Shown one piece after another: positions 1 through 8,929 of a stretch of 64,000 nucleotides of DNA. A program made the position numbers and the translations under genes. This stretch comes from Paraburkholderia caribensis. Its GTDB lineage: Bacteria; Pseudomonadota; Gammaproteobacteria; Burkholderiales; Burkholderiaceae. The stretch lies in NCBI RefSeq assembly GCF_002902945.1, contig NZ_CP026103.1:124001-188000 (forward strand), given 5' to 3'. Each line of letters begins with the position of its first letter. The stretch's first letter is position 1. The notes beneath the pieces were generated by a model. That model was not told where the DNA came from and searched no databases. It worked only from the letters and a program-made list of their open reading frames with translations.

Positions 1-696
1 GAGGTCGGGGGACGTGAGGTGCGCATCGATGAAGCGGCGCACGCGCGTCATCATCGCCCGGTCGATTTCTCCTTCGGCCTCGGCGAGCGCTTCGACGGAC
101 GGCGCCAGCGTGGCCGAGATCATGGCCAGCGTGGCCTGCTCGACGTGCGGCATATCGGCCGGCGACAGATGCGGCAGTTGACGGCGCAGCGAATACAGAT
201 GATCGGCGAGCAGCGAGCTCATTGGCCCATGCAGAACCGTGCCGTGCAGTCTCGCGGACTTGACGCGCTCGGGAAGCAGGTCGCGCGGCACGGTCAGAAT
301 GATCGTGTCGCCGGCGACAATCTCCGAATCGAGCTCGGACGCGAGATCGAGCAAATAAATGGTTGAGGGTTGCGCGTGGATCGGCTGCCGCCCCGCATAT
401 CCCGTCAATGAATGCGTAATGCCGAGGCACAGATAGAAATGATCGAGTCCGTCGCTGCGGAGCATTTTTGTCGATCGTTTGACGCCATAGGCAACGGGGT
501 CACCCTGCCCCGACCACGTGCCGCAGCCCATCAATAGCGAGCCGACATAACCGGTCGTCAACCGGTAGTCAAAGCGCGCCGACGCGGACGGGTCGATATC
601 GACATCGAATATCGCATTGACCTCGTCTCGCCATACTTCAAATCGTTGATTGCCTGGATAAGTGCCGGTATCGAAATGATATAGATACGGATTCAC
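1..696 (-). CDS. AraC-family transcriptional regulator, partial (C-terminus beyond window)
   Basis: The reverse strand is open from the window edge up to a GTG at 694-696. The GTG is preceded by a GGGAG ribosome site and, two codons upstream, by an in-frame TAA, so the start is well bounded. About 232 codons are visible. The reading frame begins MNPYLYHFDTG and shows the beta-rich ligand/dimerisation domain of AraC regulators of the AraC_binding_2 type. It ends at the window edge in a helix (RVRRFIDAHLTSPDL) that normally opens the two helix-turn-helix motifs. The DNA-binding half therefore lies outside the window. The inducer cannot be read from the sequence. The family call is fairly firm, but the DNA-binding part is not seen. 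Confidence 0.75.
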   Translation of the reverse strand, partial: MNPYLYHFDTGTYPGNQRFEVWRDEVNAIFDVDIDPSASARFDYRLTTGYVGSLLMGCGTWSGQGDPVAYGVKRSTKMLRSDGLDHFYLCLGITHSLTGYAGRQPIHAQPSTIYLLDLASELDSEIVAGDTIILTVPRDLLPERVKSARLHGTVLHGPMSSLLADHLYSLRRQLPHLSPADMPHVEQATLAMISATLAPSVEALAEAEGEIDRAMMTRVRRFIDAHLTSPDL

Positions 697-1488
697 TATT
701 TAGCTCCCGCGGCCGCTTGATATACATGGAAGTGCTTTATCTGGCCGCGCCATTCTACGGTGATTCTCCGTTCTCTTCAGGCACGCTGAAAAATCGAATT
801 GAAATCTTTAAATCACCGGGCAATTGCTGTGCGGGAAATTGTTAAATACAGTCAATTGGAAGCGAATCAAAATTGGAAAAATGTTCTGATTGAAGCCTGT
901 TAAATCGCGATTCGGAATAATTTCCCCATGCTGCGATCGGGGCGGCGATGAGTTTTCTCGGTGTTCGCCTGATCGCGGAAGGCGCAATGGGTATCGTCGG
1001 TGTCAATATGACAAGCGGCGACAGCGTGAACGTGCGCGAGGTGCGCGGCTATCTTCTCGAACTCACCACATCCGACGGAAAGGCGTGGTGACCTGAATGG
1101 CACACGTCGGACATACCCACGGCTCGGTCGCGGACATGATTTTCTCCGTTGGACCACGTGTGCATAGGGCGCCGCGTTATCGAAACAGTTTGCGCCTTTC
1201 GAGACACCCGCGCGGAAGGCCCGCATGCGGTGCGCACATGCACGGTAAGGCGCCGGCAGCCCAATGGGACGTCCGCCCGTTCCAGCGGCCTATAATCTCT
1301 CATACACACGTGCTTTGGCCATTCGGCGGGTGGCTGCACGAGCGGCGCAATTGCCGCCTTCCACGCTGAAAAAGCCGAATAGCGCAGAACAGGAACGTAA
1401 GCACGTTCAGACGCGTGAGCGGAAGTAACGCCCGATTCCAGTCGTTACAACGCGGCCGCTCGCGACAACCTTGCTGCAGAGAAACCCA
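697..1488. other. Long intergenic region between the AraC gene and the 1489 gene
   Basis: About 790 bp without a convincing large gene. The part at 700-900 is clearly AT-richer than the surroundings and probably holds the promoter of the AraC gene. A 47-codon frame at 948-1091 is listed separately. Short frames at 1097-1369 on both strands look like high-GC chance frames. No terminator or clear repeat was found. Confidence 0.5.
948..1091 (+). CDS. Possible 47-residue hypothetical protein
   Basis: An ATG at 948 follows a GGGGCGGCG stretch that could act as a ribosome site and opens a 47-codon frame ending in TGA at 1089-1091. The product begins MSFLGVRLIAEGAMG and contains a VREVRGYLLELTT stretch with normal-looking composition. 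I do not recognise a family. Nothing nearby supports co-transcription. It may be a small protein or the leftover of a larger gene. Confidence 0.25.
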   Translation: MSFLGVRLIAEGAMGIVGVNMTSGDSVNVREVRGYLLELTTSDGKAW

Positions 1489-2133
1489 ATGAAGAAAGGA
1501 AAGACGAAACTTACGCGCCATGATGCCGAGCGCCTTTTCGAAGGACTGCCTGCCGGGAGCGTGAAGACATCGAGCCGGCCTGAGAACCCATTCGAAGCAG
1601 GGGCGTTCGACGTGGTCGAGCGCGTGGACGAGGAGTCCAAACTGTGGAAAGACAACCTCATTTCACTTCCGATGGCGATTGAATTGCCCGCCGGCTACGA
1701 GTCGATATCGCGCATGCGTGAATCGATGGTGAAGGCGTGGCGCGTGAAGTGGGTGAGGGAAGGCAAAAACGAGGTCGTCACCGAGTTTCCCGAAGGATGG
1801 GCCGCCGTTCGCCCGAAAAGCGGCCCCATCGAGTTGCGCGATCCGTCCGGCGTGGTCCGCGCCTTGTACGGGTGGGCCGAGGATGCCGAGCTCAGGATTC
1901 TGCCGCGCTATCAGCTCGAGTCACAGGCCAACAGTTCGAGCGGACTGGGCAGCTTGCTGGTGCGTGATCGCATGAACGGACAAATTCTTGAGAGGTCGTC
2001 GACCTGGTCGGCCCAGACGGGTACCAACCATCCGGATTGGACCAGGCTGTCGGTATGGCTCAAGGCACACTATCCGGAGCATCACGACCCGCTTCGATAT
2101 TGGGAAGATTGCGAGCGCAACCTCCGGGGCTAA
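1489..2133 (+). CDS. Hypothetical protein (214 aa)
   Basis: The frame starts MKKGKTKLTRHDAERLFEG after a GAGAAA ribosome site; the open frame extends six codons further upstream to a TTG, but the ATG at 1489 is the likelier start. The protein is soluble, with no signal peptide or membrane segment. It has a basic N-terminus and a C-terminus rich in Trp, His and acidic residues (HYPEHHDPLRYWEDCE). I do not recognise a family. A central beta-rich stretch ends in a charged, aromatic tail. Its only near neighbour on the strand is the membrane protein 60 bp downstream. Function unknown. Confidence 0.65.
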   Translation: MKKGKTKLTRHDAERLFEGLPAGSVKTSSRPENPFEAGAFDVVERVDEESKLWKDNLISLPMAIELPAGYESISRMRESMVKAWRVKWVREGKNEVVTEFPEGWAAVRPKSGPIELRDPSGVVRALYGWAEDAELRILPRYQLESQANSSSGLGSLLVRDRMNGQILERSSTWSAQTGTNHPDWTRLSVWLKAHYPEHHDPLRYWEDCERNLRG

Positions 2134-2193
2134 GCGGGTTTATGGCGCACGCTTCTCGCGTCTGCTGCGGGTGCATGAACAGAATCCACTGCA

Positions 2194-2802
2194 ATGGTAA
2201 ACATTGACCACGATACCGCTTCGATAATTGGAGTGATCGGTTCAGTTGTATCGCTGCTGGCGGCCATTCCCTATGCACTCGCGATTCTCAGGCGCGCTGT
2301 TCATCCGCATCTTTTCACGTGGTTAATCTGGTCGATTGTCACGACCATCGCTGCTGCGGGTCAATTTGTTGCGGGTGCAGGGCCCTCTGCGTGGTGCACG
2401 GCGGCGATCGCCGTCACATGTATTCTGATTTTCGTGGCGAGCATCTATCGAGGCGAGAGAAGTTGGACAAAAGCCGACTGGATGTTTCTTGGGGCAGCGT
2501 TGCTAGCCATACCGCTTTGGATACTGACTGAAGACCCAACCCTCTCGGTCTGCCTGGTGACGGTGATCGAACTTGCGGGCCTCGGTCCGACGGTCCGAAA
2601 GACGGTTCGTGATCCCTGGGGCGAAAGCCTCGTCTATTTCGTCTTGTGCGTCGTCAAATATGCTCTTGCATTACTCGCCTTGAGACAATGGACGGTGGCA
2701 GTCGCTTTTTATCCCGTTGCCAATATCATGGCGTCAGCCGGCATCTGCCTGGTGATGGCCGTTCAGCGTTATCGCCTGCGCGCCGGGAGCGCCTTCCACT
2801 AA
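2194..2802 (+). CDS. Seven-helix integral membrane protein, unknown function
   Basis: A 202-residue protein made almost wholly of hydrophobic segments. I count about seven, at residues 10-32, 38-62, 66-84, 92-112, 116-132, 146-166 and 168-192. The first helices carry the IPYALAILRR and HLFTWLIWSIVT patterns. A proline after a small-residue helix, followed by a short basic loop and a Trp-rich helix, recalls the PQ-loop/SWEET membrane fold, but this is only resemblance. It sits 60 bp after the hypothetical gene and 60 bp before the Nudix gene, so the three could be co-transcribed. Substrate and role cannot be read from the sequence. Confidence 0.7.
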   Translation: MVNIDHDTASIIGVIGSVVSLLAAIPYALAILRRAVHPHLFTWLIWSIVTTIAAAGQFVAGAGPSAWCTAAIAVTCILIFVASIYRGERSWTKADWMFLGAALLAIPLWILTEDPTLSVCLVTVIELAGLGPTVRKTVRDPWGESLVYFVLCVVKYALALLALRQWTVAVAFYPVANIMASAGICLVMAVQRYRLRAGSAFH

Positions 2803-2863
2803 TCGAACCGGGACATGGCGCGCCGGTAAGATCCGCTAGCCACGAACGTAAGGAGAGAACTCA

Positions 2864-3352
2864 ATGCCGAGCCTTGAGCGAGCGCGACCGGCCATGTTTA
2901 TCGACTTTGTCTGGCGCATGGTGCTTCGCCTCGGCTATCGATTCGCCCGCGTCTGGTGGCAGATTCGACGGCCTCGTCATGAGGGCGCGCTAGTCGCCAT
3001 TTACGTCGGGCAGGCACTGTTGCTTGTGAAGTCATCGTACCGCGCCGAATGGAATTTTCCCGGCGGCAGTATCGAGCCCGGTGAGGCGCCTGATGCGGCT
3101 GCGCGGCGCGAACTGGAGGAGGAGATTGGCCTGTCGTCGCACGCATTACGCCCTGCGGGCTGCATCTGCGGCAGTTGGGAGGGACGGAGAGACCAGGTGC
3201 ATTTCTTCGAACTGCACCTCGATCGCATGCCCGAACTGCGGCTCGATAATCGCGAGATCGTCGCGGCACATCTGGCATCGCCGGAGGAATTGCGCGGTAT
3301 CGCGCTGACGGGGGCGGTGGTTGCGTATCTCGGCAGAAATCCAGGCAGTTAG
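2864..3352 (+). CDS. Nudix (NUDIX) hydrolase
   Basis: A 162-residue protein with a complete Nudix box: a GGSIEPGE turn followed by RRELEEEIGL, matching Gx5Ex7REUxEExGU at about residues 67-89. Nudix enzymes cleave nucleoside diphosphates linked to another group using divalent metal bound by the box glutamates. The N-terminal 45 residues are hydrophobic and basic (MFIDFVWRMVLRLGYRFARVWW) and could be a membrane-associating helix, which is uncommon for the family. The start follows an AAGGAGA ribosome site. It is preceded by a membrane protein gene on the same strand. Substrate is not predictable. Confidence 0.88.
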   Translation: MPSLERARPAMFIDFVWRMVLRLGYRFARVWWQIRRPRHEGALVAIYVGQALLLVKSSYRAEWNFPGGSIEPGEAPDAAARRELEEEIGLSSHALRPAGCICGSWEGRRDQVHFFELHLDRMPELRLDNREIVAAHLASPEELRGIALTGAVVAYLGRNPGS

Positions 3353-3462
3353 TACACTGGCCTGACGGAATGCTTCGGGTCTTTCATGGCCTCATGGACT
3401 TGCAGGCTCACGCGCTCGTTTGGCCTGCTCTCTTCAGCGACTCAATCGGAAAAGGGAATGTC

Positions 3463-4476
3463 ATGGCAAAGAATGAAGTTGTCTGGGGCATCATGGGCAC
3501 CGCGAAGATCAACGACAAGGTTGTCGTGCCCATGCACAACGCGCCGAAGTGCCGGGTGAAGGGCATCGCGTCGCGCTCTCAGGAGAAGGCCCGGGAAGCC
3601 GCGGCCCGATATGGTTTGAGCGTCGCATACGACAGTTACGAAGCGCTGCTTGCGGACCCGGAAATCGACGCGGTCTATATTCCGCTGCCCAATCACATTC
3701 ACGTGGAATGGACGATCAAATCCGTCGAGGCGGGCAAGCACGTTCTGTGTGAGAAGCCGATCGGGCTCGACGCGCAGCAGGTTGAACGGCTCATCGCGGC
3801 GCGCGACCGGAGCGGCCGATGCATCCAGGAAGCCTTCATGGTGCGCACGCATCCGCAATGGTTGAAGGTGCGTAGCTTGATCGACGACGGCGCGATTGGC
3901 GAATTGCGGGCGGTGACGGGCGGCTTCACCTATAACAACACGAACCCTGACAATATCCGCAACCAGAGCGGACTGGGCGGCGGCGGTCTGCTCGATATCG
4001 GTTGTTATCCCATCACGACGTCACGCTTCGTTACCCGGGCTGAGCCAGGCCGCGTGGTTGCGCTGATCGAGCAGGACCCCGTATTCGAAGTGGACCGGCT
4101 AGGCTCCGTGCTGATGGACTTCGACGGTGTGCAGGCGAGTTTCTTTTACTCGACTCAGACGCACCCGTATCAGCGGATGCAATTTCACGGTACGAAGGGG
4201 CGAATCGAGGTCGAGATTCCATTCAATGCACCGAACGATCGGCCGACGCGTCTGTTAGTGAGTGAGAACACGAGCGCCGGTGCCGGGACTGATCGCTGGG
4301 TGGAGATTCCGGCGTGCGATCAATATGGTGTCGCTGCCGCCACGTTCGCGGAGGCGATACTGAGTGGAACCCCGCAGGCTATCCCACTTGAAGATGCGCG
4401 CGCCAATATGCGTGTGATCGACGCTGTGTTTCGCTCGGCGCGATCGGGTGCGTGGGAGACCATTGCGCAAAGCTGA
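3463..4476 (+). CDS. Gfo/Idh/MocA-family NAD(P)-dependent oxidoreductase
   Basis: A 337-residue protein starting MAKNEVVWGIMGTAKI; the open frame continues upstream but the Rossmann fold begins here and AAAGGGAATG precedes the ATG. The N-terminal half has the dinucleotide fold (VVWGIMGTAKI, then VKGIASRSQEKAREAA) and the family's EKPIG motif at about residue 95. The C-terminal domain contains GGGLLDIGCYP, the usual sheet and active-site region. Such enzymes oxidise or reduce sugars, inositols and related diols, or act as dehalogenase-like dehydrogenases. It stands alone, so the substrate is open. Length is normal. Confidence 0.9.
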   Translation: MAKNEVVWGIMGTAKINDKVVVPMHNAPKCRVKGIASRSQEKAREAAARYGLSVAYDSYEALLADPEIDAVYIPLPNHIHVEWTIKSVEAGKHVLCEKPIGLDAQQVERLIAARDRSGRCIQEAFMVRTHPQWLKVRSLIDDGAIGELRAVTGGFTYNNTNPDNIRNQSGLGGGGLLDIGCYPITTSRFVTRAEPGRVVALIEQDPVFEVDRLGSVLMDFDGVQASFFYSTQTHPYQRMQFHGTKGRIEVEIPFNAPNDRPTRLLVSENTSAGAGTDRWVEIPACDQYGVAAATFAEAILSGTPQAIPLEDARANMRVIDAVFRSARSGAWETIAQS

Positions 4477-4681
4477 GGTGAGGCGAGTACGAGCATCAAG
4501 CGCTCGCGCGCTTCACAACACTCATTTCGATGGCGCATTCGGGCCGGTTCATGCCGATTGAATCAGGCGTGGCGTATCAGTACCGCAAGAAAAGCAGCGG
4601 CACGGTGATTGCTCAATTCATGGTCGAGCAGGCGGCGATCGTCTGCGTCGATATTCCAGTTCAATCAAGGAGGAACGGATC

Positions 4682-4999
4682 ATGAACAAGGCAACCAGCG
4701 CACTCATCGCGGCCGTCGCGGCGCTCGCGCTGTCGGGCGGCGCTTATGCACAGACAGCGGGTGGCGCGGCAGGTGGCGGTTCGTCGAGCCATGGCAGCAC
4801 GTCCAGCCCGGCAACGAACCAGATGAACGACTCGACGAGCGGTTACGGCACGCCAGGCGCAGCCAACTCGGACAGCGGTATGAGTGCCGGCTCGCCGAAC
4901 ACAGGCATGCAGCAGGGCCCGAACAACAGCTCGACACCGGCCCCGAAGACTAACAATACGCTTGCAACCCCGACCACGAAGTCGCCGGCCAGCAATTAG
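4682..4999 (+). CDS. Small secreted Ser/Gly/Asn/Pro-rich protein
   Basis: A 105-residue product with a classical signal peptide (MNKATSALIAAVAALALSGG, cleavage likely after AYA). It follows a strong AAGGAGGAAC ribosome site. The mature part is low-complexity, rich in Ser, Gly, Asn, Thr and Pro, with no cysteine. It is probably unfolded in the periplasm or outside the cell. Similar short secreted low-complexity proteins are common in Burkholderiaceae, with no assigned function. No partner gene is evident; the next gene is convergent. Confidence 0.8.
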   Translation: MNKATSALIAAVAALALSGGAYAQTAGGAAGGGSSSHGSTSSPATNQMNDSTSGYGTPGAANSDSGMSAGSPNTGMQQGPNNSSTPAPKTNNTLATPTTKSPASN

Positions 5000-5183
5000 G
5001 GATCGGATCCCGATGCAGTGAGCGCAAGCGTATCAGCGCGTCACAACCGTGCAGGGCGCGAGAGTAACTGCGCGATGGCCGCCGTAATTTTCGCGGCGTG
5101 CAGGCGACGGTTACTACGAGCGGCCTGCGCGGTTCCGGTATGAAGCGGGATAGGCTCAACGATTTTCTCGCGGTGATGAGTCG

Positions 5184-6893
5184 CTAAGACCTCTCCGCGC
5201 CTAGCGCATCACGCACCGCTTTCACCACACTGTCCCAGTCACCGAGCGCTGGTTGCCTGAACAACCGGACGCCCGGATACCACGGACTATCCGTGCGATC
5301 GAGCAGCCATCGCCAGCACGTATCGAAGCGGTTCATGATCCACGCCGGCTTGCCTATCGCCCCTGCGAGGTGAGCAACGGCGGTATCGACCGTAATGACG
5401 AGATCGAGGTTCGCTACTAACGCAGCCGTGTCTGCGAAGTCATCGAGTTCATCGGTGTAGTCGATGATCCGTTCGCTCAACGCCTGGTGCTCACGCAACT
5501 GTTCTGCGGCGGGACCCTTCTGCAGGCTGTAAAAGCGCACATGCGGCACATCGAGGATGGGGCTTAGCGTTTCGAGCGTCACCGAGCGCCGCGCATCGGT
5601 CTTCCTCAGCTCGGCGACATGCGGACGATTTCCGCCCGCCCACACCAGCCCGACCTTCAGCGCAGGCGCGCCGTCGCCAGCCAGCCGCTGCGTCCAGCGC
5701 TGCGCATTCGCGTTGTCCGCACTGACATAGGGTGCCCCGGACGGGATATTTGCGAGGTTCGTGCCAAACGCGAGCGGCAAACTGAGCAGCGGCGCATGGC
5801 AATCGAAGGCCGGCAACGGTTGGCCCTGCTCGACCAGTTCAGCGACGCCGCGAAGCGTCGCGAGCAGTCGCATCAGTTCCTTCGGCACTTCGAGGACGAC
5901 TCTTGCGCCCATCGCAGCGACGAGCGGCGCATAGCGGCAAAACTGCAGCGTGTCGCCCAGCCCTTGCTCGGCGTGCAGCAGAATGGTTTTGCCTTCGAGC
6001 GGAAATTCGCCCAGCCATAGCGGCTGTGTAAAGCTCCGCTGAGACGCCTTGATGCGATGGCGCCGCCAGCGCCATTCGTACTCGCGCCAGCCCTGTTCGA
6101 GCCGACCCATCTGCAGCAGACACAACGCGTAGTTCCAATGCGCCTCTGCCCAATCGGCGTCCAGCGCGAGCGCGCGCTCGTAGCACTGCAGCGCGTCGTC
6201 GTGCAGCTTCATGTCCACCAGCGTGAGGCCGAGATTGTTCCAGGCATCGACGAATGCGGGAGCGAGTTCGAGCGCCCGCTGATAGCTCGCTTGCGCGTCC
6301 TGCGGACGGTTCATGTCGCTCAACGCGTTCGCGCGATTGCTCCATGCGTCGGCATAACGGGCCTGCAGCGCGATAGCCTGATCGCAGTTCGCGAGCGCGT
6401 CGGCGGGGCGGTCGAGGTCGCGCAACACGCAGGCGCGGTTGTTCCATGCCTGTGCAAGTTCGGGCTGCAAGGCGAGCGCCTTTTCGAAGCTCGCCAGTGC
6501 TTCCGCCGGCCGGTCGAGTCCGGCAAGCGCGTTGCCGCGATTGTTCAGTGCATCGGGGAAGTCCGGTTGCAGCGCCAGCGCGCGGTTCGCGCTAGCCAGC
6601 GCCTCGCTGAAGCGGCGCTGCGCGTTATACGCGTACGCGAGATTCGAGTGCAACGGTGCCTGCTTTCCGTTGATCGACACAGCTTTCTGCAACAGGCCGA
6701 CGCCTTCGTCGATGCGCCCGGCCTGTAACGACAGCGCGCCGAGCAGCTGGATCGCGTCAAAGTGCATGGGACGTAGCGCGAGAATCTCGCGATAGATCTC
6801 CTCGGCCTCGGGCTGCGCTCCGTTTTGCTGCATGGCCACGGCTTCGCGCAGCATCGCGTCGATGCGGCGTTGCTGATTTACGGTTTTGCTCAT
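5184..6893 (-). CDS. TPR-repeat protein with GT9-like glycosyltransferase domain
   Basis: A 569-residue cytoplasmic protein. Residues about 10-285 are tandem tetratricopeptide repeats, roughly eight, with recurring patterns such as ALALQPDFPDALNNRGNAL. From about residue 300 a second domain follows, with ILLHAEQGLGDTLQFCRYAPL and ITVDTAVAHLAGAIGKPAWI. The last is the nucleotide-sugar-binding signature of ADP-heptose-type glycosyltransferases (GT9 fold). Such TPR-GT fusions are common in beta-proteobacteria and are thought to modify proteins or surface glycans; the acceptor is unknown. It stands alone. The start ATG at 6893 fits the first repeat. Confidence 0.88.
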   Translation of the reverse strand: MSKTVNQQRRIDAMLREAVAMQQNGAQPEAEEIYREILALRPMHFDAIQLLGALSLQAGRIDEGVGLLQKAVSINGKQAPLHSNLAYAYNAQRRFSEALASANRALALQPDFPDALNNRGNALAGLDRPAEALASFEKALALQPELAQAWNNRACVLRDLDRPADALANCDQAIALQARYADAWSNRANALSDMNRPQDAQASYQRALELAPAFVDAWNNLGLTLVDMKLHDDALQCYERALALDADWAEAHWNYALCLLQMGRLEQGWREYEWRWRRHRIKASQRSFTQPLWLGEFPLEGKTILLHAEQGLGDTLQFCRYAPLVAAMGARVVLEVPKELMRLLATLRGVAELVEQGQPLPAFDCHAPLLSLPLAFGTNLANIPSGAPYVSADNANAQRWTQRLAGDGAPALKVGLVWAGGNRPHVAELRKTDARRSVTLETLSPILDVPHVRFYSLQKGPAAEQLREHQALSERIIDYTDELDDFADTAALVANLDLVITVDTAVAHLAGAIGKPAWIMNRFDTCWRWLLDRTDSPWYPGVRLFRQPALGDWDSVVKAVRDALGAERS

Positions 6894-7039
6894 ACGCGGC
6901 AGGGTCGGATTCCGGTTGACCAGATGCCGTGCATTATCGCTGATGAGCCTGAACGCGTCGGGTTCGCTGGCCGGCCCCGGGCGAAGTCGCCGGGCATTGC
7001 GTCCGCTGCCGACGGCTTACCCGGTGATCGATCCTGCGC

Positions 7040-7300
7040 CTAGTTGCCGAAGAAGATGCTGCAATAGCTGATGGGCCCGGTACAGTTGTCGCCCGACGCA
7101 CTGCCGCCGCGATGCCAGAAGCCTCCCGCCTTCTTCTGCGACCCGGCCTGGTCTTTTCCAGCCGCGCTGCCGCCGTAGCCGGATTCGGAGGCGCTGTTCG
7201 GCTGCGATTGAACGGGAGGACTGCTTTCCTCAGCCTGAGACAATGCGGGGACGGCAAGGGCCGTTGCGATAACCAGCGTGCGAACAAACAATTTCATCAT
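7040..7300 (-). CDS. Small secreted protein, hypothetical
   Basis: An 86-residue product with a signal peptide (MMKLFVRTLVIATALAVPALSQA). The mature part is rich in Ser, Gly and Gln and ends with a two-cysteine segment (NCTGPISYCSIFFGN) that could form a disulphide in the periplasm. A ribosome-like GAGAG lies just before the start. It sits between the TPR-GT gene and the efflux operon on the same strand, about 90 bp from the latter, and could be transcribed after it. No family recognised. Confidence 0.7.
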   Translation of the reverse strand: MMKLFVRTLVIATALAVPALSQAEESSPPVQSQPNSASESGYGGSAAGKDQAGSQKKAGGFWHRGGSASGDNCTGPISYCSIFFGN

Positions 7301-7390
7301 GCTCTCCAGAGGCGACCTGCCGCAGACGCGTGTCCACGGCGCTTAAGAAACGGATAAACGGGGAAGGTGGCGCGCGTCGTCTGCGCTGCT

Positions 7391-8929
7391 TCAATGACGC
7401 ACATCCTGTTGCGCGTACGACGACTCCCATCCGCCGCCGAGCACCTTGCATAAGGTGATGAGGTTGGCGGCGGCGTCGGCCTTGCTTTGTTCGAGATTGC
7501 TCTGCGCGTCGAGCAATTGCCGCTGCACATTGAGCACGTCGAGAAAATCGACGGCCCCGGCCTTGTAGCGCTGCCGCGCAATCGAGAGCGCTCGCAGATT
7601 CAGGCTCACGACTTCTTCCAGTCGATCATGCCTTCGCTGTTCAGCGTCGTAGACGATCAGCGCATCATCCACCTCGCGCCAGGCCTGAAGCACGGTATGT
7701 TTGTAGACGATCGCCGCTTCCTGCTGTTGGGCCTCGCGCAACTGCAGGGTTCCCTTGAGGCGTCCGCCTTCGAAAATCGGAAGCGTGATCGAGGGTCCGA
7801 CGACGAACTGACCCGATGCCCAATCCGCCAGATTCGACAGCTGAAGACTTTGGAATCCCGCACTGCCATTAAGCGAAATGCGCGGATAAAAGTCCGCCTT
7901 CGCCATGCCGATCGCTGCCGTTGCCGCGTGCAACTGAGCCTCGGCCTTTCTGATGTCGGGCCGGCGCTGTACGAGTTCTGACGGAAATCCAATCGGCACC
8001 TGATTCGGAAGTCCGGGAACGTCGCGTGTCCCGGCGAGCATCTGACGCAGCGCGCCCGGCTGCTCGCCCAGCAACACGCCGATCGCATTGATCGTCGTTT
8101 CGCTGCGCGATTCGAGCGTGGGAATCAGGCTTTCGATCGTCGCGACCTGTGCGGATGCGTTGGCTACGTCGAGATCGGTCGTCACGCCTTCGCGTACGCG
8201 CGTTTGCGTGAGCCGGGTGGCGTCACGTGCAATCTCCAGATTCTGATGCGCGATCTGAAGCAGAGCCTGCGTGTCGCGCAGTTGAATGTAGTCGCGCGCG
8301 AGCTCGGCACGCGCGGACAGCAACACCGCGTTGCGCTCCTCGTACGAGGCATCCGTCAATGCCGACGCGGCTTCCACGCTGCGTCGAACACGGCCCCAGA
8401 TGTCGACTTCCCATGACGCGTCGAAACCGAACTGATACAGGTTATAAGCGGGCGAACCCTTGCTTCCCGGCAGCGGCGCGACGCCAAGCGGAGCGCTGCC
8501 CGAAGCCGATTGCGGCTGGCTGTCCGTCGGCGAAACGCCGAGCAACGAAAGAATGCCATTCTCGCTGCCGCGCTCGCGGTTGTACGAAGCGGCGCCCGTG
8601 AGCGTCGGATATTCCGCCGCGCCCGCCACGCGCTGCTCGGCGCGGCTTTGCCGCAGACGGGCAGAGGCCGCCGCTACGTCGAGGTTCGCATCGGCCAGTT
8701 TCTGTTCGAGCGCGTTCAGCGTGGGATCATTGAACAGCAGCCACCAATCCGGATTGAACTCGGATTCGGTCGCCTTGCTCGGCGCCTGTGCGGTCTGCGT
8801 GCGATTGAAGACGTCGGGCGTGGCCGACGTCGGACGTTCGAAGTTGGGGCCCACCAGACAGCCGCTCAGTGCAAAGCAAAGCAAACCTGCCAACGCGGGC
8901 GTACGAATGGAAAACGCGCGCGCGTTCAT
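7391..8929 (-). CDS. NodT-family outer-membrane efflux lipoprotein (OprM/TolC-like)
   Basis: A 512-residue outer-membrane channel subunit. The N-terminus is a lipoprotein signal with lipobox LSGC (residues 21-24) followed by LVGPNFERP, the classic start of NodT/OprM proteins. Two repeats of the outer-membrane efflux domain follow, each with long amphipathic helices (for example LNALEQKLADANLDVAAASARLRQS is the first helix region). It forms a trimeric duct for the tripartite pump with the adaptor and inner-membrane carrier upstream. Its ATG overlaps the adaptor's stop codon by four bases (ATGA), so translation is coupled. Normal length. Confidence 0.93.
   Translation of the reverse strand: MNARAFSIRTPALAGLLCFALSGCLVGPNFERPTSATPDVFNRTQTAQAPSKATESEFNPDWWLLFNDPTLNALEQKLADANLDVAAASARLRQSRAEQRVAGAAEYPTLTGAASYNRERGSENGILSLLGVSPTDSQPQSASGSAPLGVAPLPGSKGSPAYNLYQFGFDASWEVDIWGRVRRSVEAASALTDASYEERNAVLLSARAELARDYIQLRDTQALLQIAHQNLEIARDATRLTQTRVREGVTTDLDVANASAQVATIESLIPTLESRSETTINAIGVLLGEQPGALRQMLAGTRDVPGLPNQVPIGFPSELVQRRPDIRKAEAQLHAATAAIGMAKADFYPRISLNGSAGFQSLQLSNLADWASGQFVVGPSITLPIFEGGRLKGTLQLREAQQQEAAIVYKHTVLQAWREVDDALIVYDAEQRRHDRLEEVVSLNLRALSIARQRYKAGAVDFLDVLNVQRQLLDAQSNLEQSKADAAANLITLCKVLGGGWESSYAQQDVRH

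Noticed and set aside
1097..1369. A 90-codon frame in the upstream gap
   Set aside because: His/Arg/Pro-rich with no ribosome site; overlaps antisense frames of equal length, as expected by chance in high-GC DNA.
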